Assembly (NCBI RefSeq): GCF_004379255.2
Contig: NC_056040.1
Span: forward strand, 1,530,257 to 1,594,256
Direction: 5' to 3'
Length of the DNA stretch: 64,000 nucleotides
DNA from: Salvia splendens
Taxonomy: Eukaryota; Streptophyta; Magnoliopsida; Lamiales; Lamiaceae
Shown: piece by piece, positions 53,370 through 63,330 of the stretch
Layout: each line of letters opens with the position of its first letter
How positions within the stretch are numbered: the first letter of the stretch is position 1
Notes under the pieces: generated by a model
The model's database searches: none
The model's input: the letters and a program-made list of their open reading frames with translations, nothing else
What the model was told of the DNA's origin: nothing
Position numbers and translations under genes: made by a program

Positions 53370-54788
53370 CATATATTAATGACGTTTTGCTCTTTATTTA
53401 TTGATTTACATTTTTTTTTACTGAGATTGCCGTACACAAAACTTTTTTTTCATTTAGGCTGCGGAATTTCTATGTTTTATTTATTGATTAAATTTTTTTA
53501 CTGAGATTGCCGTATACAAAACTTTTTTGACTTTATTATGTTGGAAATTTACTACTCCTATGATATGCAAGATATTCGTTCTGCGGTTGAATTTTCTATG
53601 ACTATTAAATTAACATAATAATGAGAGGGGCGATCATTTATAAAATTACTCCTTCCCCAATTCGCACTTTTTTAGATGGTAAATTTATTATAAATTAGTG
53701 TAATTAAATGTAGTAAAAGAATAATTTATTAATTTTAATATTTTAATTAAAATATAAGTGGTGCAAGTAGTTTGGAATGGAACAAAAATAAAAATGCAAA
53801 TAGCTTGAGATGGAAAGTAGTATGATATTTATTAACAATTTAAATTTTATTATGGTCCAAAACATATAAATATGTTAATAATCATATGGATTGAAACGTA
53901 GAAAATGAGATTTAACTCACTTTCATTTTATAGTTGGTATGTAAAACTTGAAAGACAAACAGTCCTTACTCAAATGCATCAACCCTTTAAATTGGAATGA
54001 ATCACAATCTCTTCAAGTAGGAGTTGAACTTATAATCAATCGGTTAAATTAAGGAACCTGCAACGGAAATTAATATAAAAATTGCAGTCAATAAGATAGA
54101 AATCATCAAAACCAAACTGAAAAACTGATAATTAATCTTCCATTCCGTAATTAGTAAATATCTAAAAAACAGAAAAATATTTTACTTTACATCTCAACTT
54201 TATCGTTTGAAAAAAAATTTGTAACTAAAAGGTTTTCAGAGGGCATTTTATAAACATAGTTATCAAATAGAGAAAAGATAAATGTACATAATATCCTTAA
54301 ATTTTAAAATTTAATTGAATTTAGTAAAAATTAAATTTGTTATTTGTTGTATTATTATGTAACAATAAGAAAGAAGTGATATAGAAATTTTACGTCAAAT
54401 TGTAACATGATTTCGAGCTTGATTCGAATTAATATACAATAATAAGTAAAAAATGTATTTTTTCTTAAATATACAAATATTTAAGTTAAAATTTTAGTTT
54501 TTTTAAAGTGTTGCAAAATGATTAGTATGAAATTTATTTTAAATCAATTAATGTTTATGAAACGATTTTCAAGGTTAAATGTTAAAAAAAGTTCAATTAT
54601 GTACGTACAATTGTGTACATTTATCGCTATCAAATATTTACTTGTTAGTCAACAAATTAAAACGCTTGTAATATTAATTCTTTAAAAAAATTGGATGGTA
54701 TATTCATTTTCTCATTCATTTACATTCTAACATGACAAAATATAACACTACACATTATTCTCTTCTCTTGGGTCCACTTTCAATAGCA
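53370..54788. other. Intergenic DNA with local duplications, no gene seen
   Basis: TTACTGAGATTGCCGTA occurs twice (53418 and 53497), part of a local duplication. The rest is AT-rich and featureless. Confidence 0.4.
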
Positions 54789-56793
54789 TTTGGGGGTGTG
54801 CTTTTTTTATGAAAAGGAAATATCTCAACAGTAGGGATAATGCCATATGAAATTTGAATAGTTATTTCTCGAGAGTTCTATTTACCAAAATATCCAACAA
54901 TTATTTATCTACGTAAATCAATCAAACCGCTAATATTATGAGTCCTTAATTGTTTAATTCATTAGGATTTAGTTAAAATATGATACATGAAAGAGCAATC
55001 GAAACAAGAAAAGAAACTTTATTGAATTGAATTGAGAGAGAGAACCGAGATCAGGAGCGTAACAAGAATGTACGTAATCAATTCTCAACAAATATTCAAG
55101 TATTTAAATCTATGCTTCTAACGATCTAAGGACTGAGATTAAAAGATCTATACTAACACCTAATTCGACGGAAGCTCTTGAACCTCCGTGCCAACTTTGA
55201 TCTCTTCTCCCTCACTTGTCGTTGAGCTGCTGCAACTTGAGATATCATATACGGACTATCTAACAATATGTACCTAAAGTCGCTGAATTCATGGATAAAG
55301 TCTGTCACTTTAAATTGTCAGGAGTAGAAACCAACGGCAACACCGGTATTAATACATCATACTCGAGTATTTTTAAAAAAAAAAGAAACTAAAGGAAACA
55401 ATACTACTAGTATTATAAATAAATAAAAAATGATGTATTTTTACGTAGAGTGCATGTCTTCATTCATTGAGAAAATTAAATGAAACTGCTTATAAAAAAC
55501 TTACATAAACTTAAAATAAAACTATACCACATATGCTTAATGCTTTATTAAATATTTTACTTTATTGAGCTAAGTTCATTGTGATTGTTGGTCATGCACT
55601 ACAACACATATTTTGTGGCAGTAAAAATAAATTGATACAATACGAATCTTTATTTTTCCTTACTAAATTATCATTTTTTGTACGTATTTGTAAAGATACA
55701 CCATTATCAAGCAAATTACACGTACTACTAATATATGGAAGTATAGAAATATGGAAGATCAACACATTAATAAAACGGCCGCCATTTATATATGGAAATA
55801 TGGAAATCTAATTTTGTGTAAAATCTCATAAATTAAGGAAATCTCATAAAGCTACCTTTGTTACAATTTAGGTGCTGATTGCCGAAGGAAATAACCACGT
55901 TAATTATGTTCTCTTGTTTTATGAATATCCTCCCAAATAATATACTATAAATATTAGAGAGTTTCATAGTAGATGCCCAAGAAAACTAATAGCTACTAAT
56001 TTCGCTCCTCCCTTCATCTAATACTTCTGCGATACAGAGTCATTGCCTTCGGTTTCTTTTTCTATTAGTACTTCTATCATTTTTTTTGCAAAACAATGAA
56101 TGATTTACACAAAGAATTATGGATGAACATCCTTGAAAGACTCTCGATTAAAAGTATTATAAGATGCAAGTGTGTTTGTAAGTCATGGCGCGATATAATT
56201 AAAGACAGTGGATTTGGAAAGTTGTATACTCCAAAACCATGCATGGCTATGGCTTTCGATCATCGAGACAAGATGGGGTATGCAGTCGTTGATGAGGCAT
56301 GCCGGCCTCTTTTCAGATTCAGCTTGCCTCCTCCTTATGATCAATATCCAACTATTGCTAGCCATAGCCATCGCGCGGTAATTGATTCCGTCAATGGTTT
56401 GCTTTTGTTGTGGGATGGACTGGATGGTAACGATGATGTTCTCTTCGTAGTCAATCCAATGACTTGTGAATATATCGAGCTTCCTCCTCTACCCACACAA
56501 AGGTCTTTATTTGGATTTGGAGTAAGCAAATTAAGTGGGCAATATAAGATTTTGTGTGTTGATGAAACTATTTGTCAAGTGTACACTCTAGGAGCAGAAT
56601 GTTGGAGAAGCATACCGGCAGCTGCGACAAGTCAATTGCCTGGCCGAGGACACGTGAGATTCAAAGTGCCTCCAAAATTAGGAGCGAGGATAGCATTTGA
56701 TTATGCTATATTTTTCAATGGAAATATTCATTGGTTGGCATGTGATTTCGAGAATAATTTATTGGTTTATTGCTTTGATCTTGAAACCGAGCT
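54789..56793. repeat. Duplicated block B (copy of 59790-61960)
   Basis: From TTTGGGGGTGTGCTTTTTTT onward the sequence matches block B' through the upstream region and the first 234 codons of an F-box gene. The match stops at GAAACCGAGCT, where an LTR begins. It lacks a 212-bp solo LTR present in B', so it shows the empty site. Confidence 0.92.
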
Positions 56794-56812
56794 TGATAAA
56801 CTCGTAGTATAG
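56096..56812 (+). pseudogene. F-box protein gene, truncated by LTR insertion
   Basis: The frame encodes 238 aa. It opens MNDLHKELWMNILERLSIKS with an F-box (residues about 1-45, ..CKCVCKSWRDIIKD..) that would bind SKP1 in an SCF ubiquitin ligase. The start of an F-box-associated domain follows (SVNGLLLLWDG, NPMTCEYIELPPL). The paralogue at 61257 runs to 387 aa. Here homology ends after FDLETEL, and the last four codons are LTR sequence. The final 150 residues, including much of the substrate-binding propeller, are gone. The remaining frame has no stop, so the break may be recent and a short protein with an intact F-box is possible. The upstream region is close to that of the intact copy. Confidence 0.85.
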
Positions 56813-57348
56813 CAAGTATTTTGGATGTTTAACGTGAATACTTCAATGTTTTGTAGCATATTACTCGAGTTTGCATCCATTATCCACTACTTAAGTGTTT
56901 TGATGAGTTTGTCTAGTGTTTGGAGCTAAAACAGGTGAAAATGACTTGAAAAAGAGCTTGAAGCGAGATTACATAAGAATGCCCGACCGGGCGTTCATGC
57001 ATAAGAGAAACGCCCGGCTCGGGCGTTTGTGAGGATGATTCCAGAAAGTTCGCCCGACCGGGCGTTCTGCCTAGGAAGAACCGCCCGACTGGGCGATGTG
57101 GAAGAATCACGGCATCGAGAAGATCGCCCGACCGGGCGTTTAGGCGACTTAAAATCGCCCGGCCGGGCGATTTGTGCGGAACATTGGAAAAGCTTATTTC
57201 CGCCCCCGGGTATAAAAGGCACCTAGGTTTTCGAGCTCCAGACAGCAGACACGCCCCCAAGAGTAGTTTTCACATTGGAGAGCAGATTAAAGCGACAAAG
57301 AGTCCGATTCATCAAGACCTCAATTCCAATTCCAAGACCTCAATTCCA
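56794..57348 (+). mobile_element. LTR-like segment of a retrotransposon (probable Ty3-type)
   Basis: Begins TGATAAACTCGTAG exactly where F-box homology stops. It contains GGGTATAAAAGGCACC (about 57208), a strong TATA context as at an LTR U3/R border, and a run of six GC-rich palindromes in the U3-like part. A possible end is at TTCCA (57348), next to a TGGTACCGAAC phrase that could be a primer-binding site, but that is uncertain. No second LTR or coding domain is seen, and the downstream part of the F-box gene does not reappear, so the element or its flank has been deleted. Confidence 0.55.
56981..57169. repeat. Array of six GC-rich palindromes
   Basis: Variants of CGCCCGACCGGGCG occur at about 56981, 57011, 57050, 57082, 57125 and 57156, spaced 30-45 bp. 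Each forms a hairpin with arms CGCCCG and CGGGCG. They sit in otherwise AT-rich surroundings, within the LTR-like segment. Confidence 0.9.
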
Positions 57349-57472
57349 TGGTACCGAACGCACAAAGTTTTGTTCAAAAATGTACCCTAACAATATCATG
57401 AACTCAACAATATCATGTTAGTACTCTAGCAATTCCAACAATATTATCCAAGTAGATGCAAAACATGGAACA

Positions 57473-57871
57473 TCACGTTGACTTGTCCACTTTGATTCCC
57501 GAATGTTGCTTTCTCGCGCGTGCATATACTTGACGTTCCGCTTCCTCTCGCCACGACGGCCTGCCTTCCTCTTCTAGCCCGGGCTTATCTTCAATCTTGT
57601 AAATCCACTCCCAATCCTTGACGTCATAACCTTCCCCATCTCCTGCCATGGAAGATCTTTCAAGTATGATTTCAAAGTTTTTGCAGGTAGGTCCAACTTT
57701 CGGATCATTCTCAGCCGGCAAGACGCATATGACATGGGCACGGCTGTGTGGGTGGTTACCAAATAGCTTCGTTTCATCTCGATGGGAAAACACAATGTCA
57801 TCAGTCCTAAGTGTGAGAGTCACTATAAAGTCGTCGATCCCGTTGACAACGGCGTGTACACGCAACGACAT
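57473..57871 (-). CDS. Unrecognised open frame, 132 aa, possible gene fragment
   Basis: A minus-strand frame beginning MSLRVHAVVNGIDDFIV with sane amino-acid composition and higher G+C than its surroundings. The middle (DDIVFSHRDETKLFGNHP, then HVICVLPAENDPKVGP) is followed by a charged C-terminus rich in Glu, Arg and Lys. I do not recognise the family. The first seven codons and everything upstream of them lie in duplicated block A'; the copy at 37668 has the same ATG and upstream DNA but a different downstream sequence that stops after 30 codons. It may be an exon of a broken gene, cut on one side by the LTR, or a chance fusion to a duplicated upstream region. Confidence 0.4.
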   Translation of the reverse strand: MSLRVHAVVNGIDDFIVTLTLRTDDIVFSHRDETKLFGNHPHSRAHVICVLPAENDPKVGPTCKNFEIILERSSMAGDGEGYDVKDWEWIYKIEDKPGLEEEGRPSWREEAERQVYARARKQHSGIKVDKST

Positions 57872-58280
57872 TGATATTAGGTAATGAGAATGGACAAGTA
57901 TGTATACATTTTGTAGTATGATTCAATAAATGTCATAAAAACACTATCATTGCAAATCTATTTAAAAAGAAGCAATACTAAGACATGGCGATAACAAAAC
58001 TAAATCGTTTGTTAAAAAACTTTCACTAATATGGCAGAATTAGTGGTATATTCATTTTGAATTATGTGGAATCTACTATCATTCAACATGATAATTATTG
58101 GAATATATAAAAACGATTAATATAATTTGGAAGAAGTTTAAGAAGACAATGAGTTCAGATATATAAAAACAATTTATTAGATTTAGTAATTTGGAGAAAC
58201 TAAGAAACACTTCAATTCTCAATATCAACTTGTAAATGATACATCATATATAGGCATCAATCTCATATTCTAGAATACTT

Positions 58281-58320
58281 TATTCTATTCTATTCTATTC
58301 TATTCTATTCTATTCTATTC
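58281..58320. repeat. (TATTC)8 microsatellite
   Basis: Eight perfect TATTC units. The same site in block A (about 38090-38112) has only a short degenerate run. Confidence 0.95.
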
Positions 58321-58780
58321 TATATATCTAGATTATTCTTTATAATAATGTAAATATTTTATTAGATAATATAATTATAATATCCACATAATTTGACTAC
58401 AAGTATCTAAACATTTTATCACACAATTCTATAAAATTCTACTCCTACATAACATTTGCATTTAGATAATAAAAGTTTTTTAATTTCTCTTGTTCAACAA
58501 TAATTTCCTTTGTAATCCAACTTTTCAGGAAACGTTGTGTTGATATGCAAATGTACACATGCAGCTCTAGTTTGATTCTAGTATCTTTTTTTTGTCTAGT
58601 TTAGTTTGAATTTGATTGTTTTTATTTTCTTTGAAAATCTAAGATCAAAACTGCGAATTATGATATAACAAAAAGAGTTTTATTGATAATTATTTAGTTT
58701 TGATAAGAGTATGGGTATATAAATTTATTGTCAAGCCAAATTTCTGATAGGAATATCTTAGTTTTACAAAATTCCTCAAA

Positions 58781-59052
58781 TATTCCCTCCGTCCGTGAAT
58801 GAGAGTTTCATTTTGCCATTTTAGTCTGTCCGCTTTGCCATTTTAGTCTGTCCGCGAATAGGAGTCCTGGTTCATGGTAATAGGGTCTCACCTTCCACTA
58901 ACTCATTTAACTCACATTTCATTTAAAATTTAAAACTAATATATACAAGTGGTCTCTTATTCTAATAAATTTTTTTCCATCCACTTTTCTTAACATTACT
59001 TAAAACTCGTGCCGCCAAGAAATAAGACTCCTAATGACGGACGGAGAGAGTA
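58781..59052. mobile_element. Stowaway-type MITE in block A'
   Basis: TATTCCCTCCGTCCGTGAAT with inverted AATGACGGACGGAGAGAGTA. It is the block A' copy of the element at 38539, with an extra internal repeat of TTTGCCATTTTAGTCTGTCC. Confidence 0.78.
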
Positions 59053-59337
59053 ATATACATAATGAACCATTGTGAATCGTTATCGACTTGAGCGAATCAA
59101 AGCTAGGGTATAAACAATTAAACAATTACACTAGACAATATATAATGGGCAATTGGCATACATGTGTCACAATATCTTCAATACTTTCACAGTAGATAAA
59201 TAGATTCAAATCATTATTGAATAATAAGTCTATCATTTGCTAAAGCTTTGAATAATCTAATAATCATATATACTTGCTTGATAGTGCTATCCAAGATTGG
59301 TCGAAAGTATATTCCATTATCTTAGAGTTTGTGAATC

Positions 59338-59549
59338 TATGCTTTATTTAGATGTGCTACATCGCATAAACATAGTCGATTGTTATGAAAAAAGATGTAT
59401 CCAGTTGCATAAACAAGAACAAAAAAAACAAGAGTAAATAAAGAATTGGAGGAAAAGTAAGAATTGGGAACGAGAGAGATGTTTCTTAGGCATCTATGAA
59501 AGTCTCTATAGATATTTATATTATAGGCTTTGGGAAGATATTCGTAAAA
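59338..59549 (-). pseudogene. F-box relic within block A'
   Basis: A minus-strand F-box leader-like stretch (near 59520-59549) is followed by NNRLCLCDVAHLNKA, matching DNRLCLCDVAHPRQV in the intact gene at 61257. The intervening F-box and most of the coding region are deleted. It is the duplicate of the relic in block A, and lies head-to-head with the intact gene. Confidence 0.7.
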
Positions 59550-59550
59550 C

Positions 59551-59708
59551 AAGATAGCATTAAATCCTAGATATATGGTTCCTAATATTTATATTAAGGG
59601 TTTCGAAAGTGATCAATAAATCTAACACCAAGATAGCATTAAATCCTAGATATATGGTTCCTAATATTTATATTAAGGGTTTCGAAAGTGATCAATAAAT
59701 CTAACACC
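59551..59708. repeat. 79-bp tandem duplication, specific to block A'
   Basis: Two identical or nearly identical units beginning AAGATAGCATTAAATCCTAG. Block A has a single unit at the corresponding place, so the duplication is later than the block duplication. Confidence 0.9.
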
Positions 59709-59789
59709 AGATCAATTCTTAATAAGACCGTCTTCAACCATCTACATTAATATTTAGTGTTATTCTATAAAAAATATTATAAAAATGAG

Positions 59790-61960
59790 TTTGGGGGTGT
59801 GCTTTTTTTATGAAAAGGAAATATATCAACAGTAGGGATAATGCCATATGAAATTTGAATAGTTATTTCTCGAGAGTTCTATTTACCAAAATATCCAACA
59901 ATTATTTATCTACGTAAATCAATCAAACCGCTAATATTATGAGTCCTTAATTGTTTAATTCATTAGGATTTAGTTAAAATATGATGCATGAAAGAGCAAT
60001 CGAATATTGGAGACACAATGTAGAACAAGAAAAGAAACTTTATTGAATTGAATTGAGAGAGAGAACAACGTAACAAGAATGTACGTAATCAATTCTCAAC
60101 AAACATGCAAGCATTTAAATCTATGCTTCTAACGATCGAAGGACTGAGATTAAAAGATCTATACTAACACCTAATTCGACGGAAGCTCCTGAACCTCCGT
60201 GCCAACTTTGATCTCTTCTCCAACACTTGTCGTTGAGCTGCTGCAACTTGAGATATCATATACGGACTATCTAACAATATGTACCTAAAGTCGCTGAATT
60301 CATGGATAAAGTTTGACACTTTAAATTAACAGGAGTAGAAACCAACTGTAACACCGGTATTAATACATCATACTAGAGTATTTTTTTAAAAAAAAAACTA
60401 AAGGAAACAATACTACTAGTATTATAAATAAAAAATGATGTATTTTTACGTAGGGTGCATGTCTTCATTCATTGAGAAAATTAAATGAAACTGCTTATAA
60501 AAAACTTACATAAACTTAAAATAAAACTATACCACATATGCTTTATGCTTTATTAAATATTTTACTTTATTGAGTTAAATTCATTGTGATTGTTTGTTGG
60601 AAGGAAAGATCCGACTCAATCAAGGGAAGATCCTACACAATCAAGATTGGAAGAATTAGTGGTGATTGATATCTTTTTAATACCTTGTATAGAATTAGGT
60701 ATAGATTTAATAGCTTACCATATGTGGAGATATTGAGAGCGCGTGTAAATCTTTACTTTTCTTCAACCAATAATGAGAATAATTCCCTCAAAACCAATGT
60801 TTATCATTGTTGGTCATGCACTACAACATATTTTGTGGCAGTAAAAATAAATTGATACAATACGAATCTTTATTTTTCCTTACTAAATTATCCTTTTTTG
60901 TACGTATTTGTAAAGATACATCAGTATCAAGCAAATTACATGTACTACTAATATATGGAAGTATAGAAATATGGAAGATCAACACATTAATATATATGGA
61001 AATATGGAAATCTAATATTGTATAATATCTCATAAATTAAGGAAATCTCATAAAGCTACCTTTGTCACAATTTAGGTGCTGATTGCTGAAGGAAATAACC
61101 ACGTTAATTATGTTGTCTTGTTTTATGAATATCCTCCCAAATACTATACTATAAATATTAGAGAGTTTCATAATAGATGCCCAAGAAAACTAATAGCTAG
61201 TCATTGCCTTCGGTTTTCTTTTTCTATTAGTACTTCTATCATTTTTTTGCAAAACAATGAATGATTTACACGAAGAATTATTGATGAACATCCTTGAAAG
61301 ACTCCCGATTAAAAGTATTATGAGATGCAAGTGTGTTTGTAAGTTATGGCGCGATCTAATTAAAGACGGTGGATTTGGAAAGTCGTATGCTCCCAAACCA
61401 TGCATGGCTATGGCTTTCGATCATCGAGACAAGATGGGGTATGCAGTCGTTGATGAGGCATGCCAGCCACTTTTTAGATTCGGCTTGCCTCCTCCTTACG
61501 ATCAATATCCAACTATTGCTAGCCATAGCCATCGCGTGGTAATTGATTCGGTCAATGGTTTACTTTTGTTGTGGGACGGACTGGATGCTAACAATGATAT
61601 TCTTTTCGTAGTCAATCCAATGACTTGTGAATATATCGAGCTTCCTCCTCTAGCTACACGTAGGTGCCTATTTGGATTTGGAGTGAGCAAATTAAGTGGG
61701 CAATATAAGATTTTATGTGTCGATGAAACTAGGTTTTGTCACGTGTACACTCTAGGAGAAGTATGTTGGAGAAGCATCCCAGCAGATGCGAATAGTCAAT
61801 TGCCTGACCGAGGACACTTGAGAATGACCATGCCTCCAGAATTACGAGGAGCTAAGATAACAACTGATTATGCTATATTTTTTAACGGAAATATGCATTG
61901 GTTGACATGTGACATCGAGAATAATTTATTGGTTTGTAACTTTGATCTTGAAACCGAGCT
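59790..61960. repeat. Duplicated block B' (copy of 54789-56793)
   Basis: Matches block B from TTTGGGGGTGTG to GAAACCGAGCT, beyond which B is cut by an LTR while B' continues through an intact gene. The main difference is the solo LTR at 60595. Confidence 0.92.
60595..60806 (+). mobile_element. Solo LTR, 212 bp
   Basis: Starts TGTTGGAAGGAAAGATCC and ends GTTTATCA. It is flanked by a perfect 5-bp duplication TTGTT (60590-60594 and 60807-60811). Block B keeps the empty site (GTGATTGTTGGTCATG at about 55580) with a single TTGTT, so both ends are certain. It lies about 450 bp upstream of the intact F-box gene. Confidence 0.93.
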
Positions 61961-62420
61961 ATATACTAGTTTTTCTCTGCCTCCCCTTCAAAACTCCAAT
62001 AATGCGATTTCATCCTATTGTGGATATCGACTATGCATTTTGGACAATCGACTATGTTTATGCGATGTGGCACATCCTAGACAAGTTGTTATTTGGAAGA
62101 TGAACAAATATGAAGATACAAAATCTTGGATAATGGAATATACCTTCGACCAATCTCCAATAGCACCACGAGGCAAGTCTACAATTATTATACCACTCAA
62201 AGTTTTGGCAAATGGTGACTTATTGTTCAATAGTTGTTCGAATCTATTTATCTACTCTAAAAACAGTGAAGGTATTTTGACACATGTTATTCTGAAACAC
62301 TATGCACATTATATGTTGCCTAGCATAGTTATTTATACTCCAAGCTTTGTTTCACTAAAGGCGATGAGGATTCACAATGTTCAGTGTTTATTAGTTAGGA
62401 GTTATTTTTGTAATAGTTAA
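61257..62420 (+). CDS. F-box protein with F-box-associated domain (intact copy)
   Basis: A single-exon frame of 387 aa. The F-box is at residues about 1-45 (MNDLHEELLMNILERLPIKS, then IMRCKCVCKLWRDLIKD). From about 80 the F-box-associated interaction region shows the usual phrases: DSVNGLLLLWDG, NPMTCEYIELPPL, FGFGVSKLSGQYKIL and later LCILDNRLCLCDVAH, with VVIWKMNKYEDTKSW. Length is typical for this large plant family. Such proteins bind SKP1 through the F-box and recruit targets to an SCF ubiquitin ligase; the target here is unknown. Lamiales and other plants use related tandem families widely, including in self-incompatibility, but nothing here points to that role. The start matches the paralogue's. 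Its promoter holds a solo LTR. Confidence 0.93.
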   Translation: MNDLHEELLMNILERLPIKSIMRCKCVCKLWRDLIKDGGFGKSYAPKPCMAMAFDHRDKMGYAVVDEACQPLFRFGLPPPYDQYPTIASHSHRVVIDSVNGLLLLWDGLDANNDILFVVNPMTCEYIELPPLATRRCLFGFGVSKLSGQYKILCVDETRFCHVYTLGEVCWRSIPADANSQLPDRGHLRMTMPPELRGAKITTDYAIFFNGNMHWLTCDIENNLLVCNFDLETELYTSFSLPPLQNSNNAISSYCGYRLCILDNRLCLCDVAHPRQVVIWKMNKYEDTKSWIMEYTFDQSPIAPRGKSTIIIPLKVLANGDLLFNSCSNLFIYSKNSEGILTHVILKHYAHYMLPSIVIYTPSFVSLKAMRIHNVQCLLVRSYFCNS

Positions 62421-62811
62421 GTATTCGCATTGTAATAGTTTCTAAGCAAGTTTTAATAAATTATTTTTTTACTAAATCTAGTCATACATTAGAGTTCTGG
62501 GCTCAATTCACTATAACGTGCATTAAATTAAAATTTGATAATGATATTTTAATACTAATTGAATTTACTGATTTCCTTATGAAATATGGATTTTAATCCT
62601 TTACTGTCTAGAGTTTTAGTTTATTTAAATAATTAAACTTTGAAGCTTAAAAGGAGAAAGCATATACTTGACCTTTATTTCCAAATAAGTGTATTAGATA
62701 TATAATGTGTGACGAGATGTCAATAGATCGTAAATATCTATTAATATTACCAATGGAAAGTGTACCTTAAAATGAATGGATTTTCAACTCTATTTATTTA
62801 GACCCTGAACT
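62421..62811. other. 3' region of the F-box gene
   Basis: AT-rich probable 3' untranslated and intergenic sequence. No feature recognised. Confidence 0.4.
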
Positions 62812-63157
62812 TTGCATTTTCTTGTTGGGCTACGGCCCATGATTTTAAGTTTAAGTAAAATTTATATTTTCTTGTTGGGCTATAGCCCATGATTTTAAGT
62901 TTTAAGTAAAATTTGTATTTTCTTGTTGGGCTAGGCCCATGATTTTAAGTTCAAGTAAAATTTGTATTTTCTTGTTGGGCTACAACCCATGATTTTAAGT
63001 TTAAGTAAAATTTGTATTTTCTTGTTGGGCTACGGCCCATAGTTTTTAAGTTAAGTAAAATTTGTATTTTCTTGTTGGGCTACGGCCCATGATTTTTAAG
63101 TTTAAGTAAAATTTGTATTTTCTTGTTGGGCTACGACCCATGATTTTTAAGTTTAAG
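62812..63157. repeat. 50-bp minisatellite, seven copies
   Basis: The unit contains TTTTCTTGTTGGGCTACGGC followed by CCATGATTTTAAGTTTAAGT. Copies of CTTGTTGGGC start at about 62821, 62871, 62922, 62971, 63021, 63071 and 63122. Copies differ by a few bases. Each has a palindrome of the type GGGCTACGGCCC. Confidence 0.95.
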
Positions 63158-63330
63158 TAGGGATGCCAACGTAACCCGGAACCCGCGGGCCGGCACGATA
63201 ACCCGATAAAAATACAGGGTTAGGGTTGTAATTTCGCAGCCCGAATTTAAAATCGGGCCATTTGGGGCTGACCCGTTCGGGTTGTCGGGTTAGGCGGGCT
63301 GACCCGTTCGGGTTACGGGCAGGCCATCGG
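63158..63330. mobile_element. hAT-like transposon end
   Basis: TAGGGATGCCAACG at 63158 resembles the common hAT terminal repeat. It is followed by G+C-rich phrases (AACCCGGAACCCGCGGGCC, GACCCGTTCGGGTT twice) that recur in plant hAT MITEs. The other end was not found; the boundary at about 63330 is a change in composition. Confidence 0.45.

Larger units (their letters stand above)
57851..59789. repeat. Duplicated block A' (copy of 37668-39446)
   Basis: Same order of landmarks as block A, with copy-specific changes: a (TATTC)8 run, a small duplication in its MITE, and a 79-bp tandem duplication near the right end. It joins block B' directly at 59789/59790 (ATGAG/TTTGGGGG). Confidence 0.92.

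Noticed and set aside
56981..57169. GC palindromes as bacterial-type terminators or REP elements
   Set aside because: No bacterial context and no T-tracts; they lie inside an LTR-like sequence of a plant genome.
55581..61025. Similar 70-76-aa frames upstream of both F-box genes (55581-55811 and 60807-61025)
   Set aside because: They are conserved only because the whole upstream region is duplicated. They diverge in frame at the end, and the second one's start comes from the solo LTR duplication.
62812..63157. Regular direct repeats that could suggest a CRISPR array
   Set aside because: Units are head-to-tail without unique spacers, in a plant nuclear context with no cas genes. It is a minisatellite.
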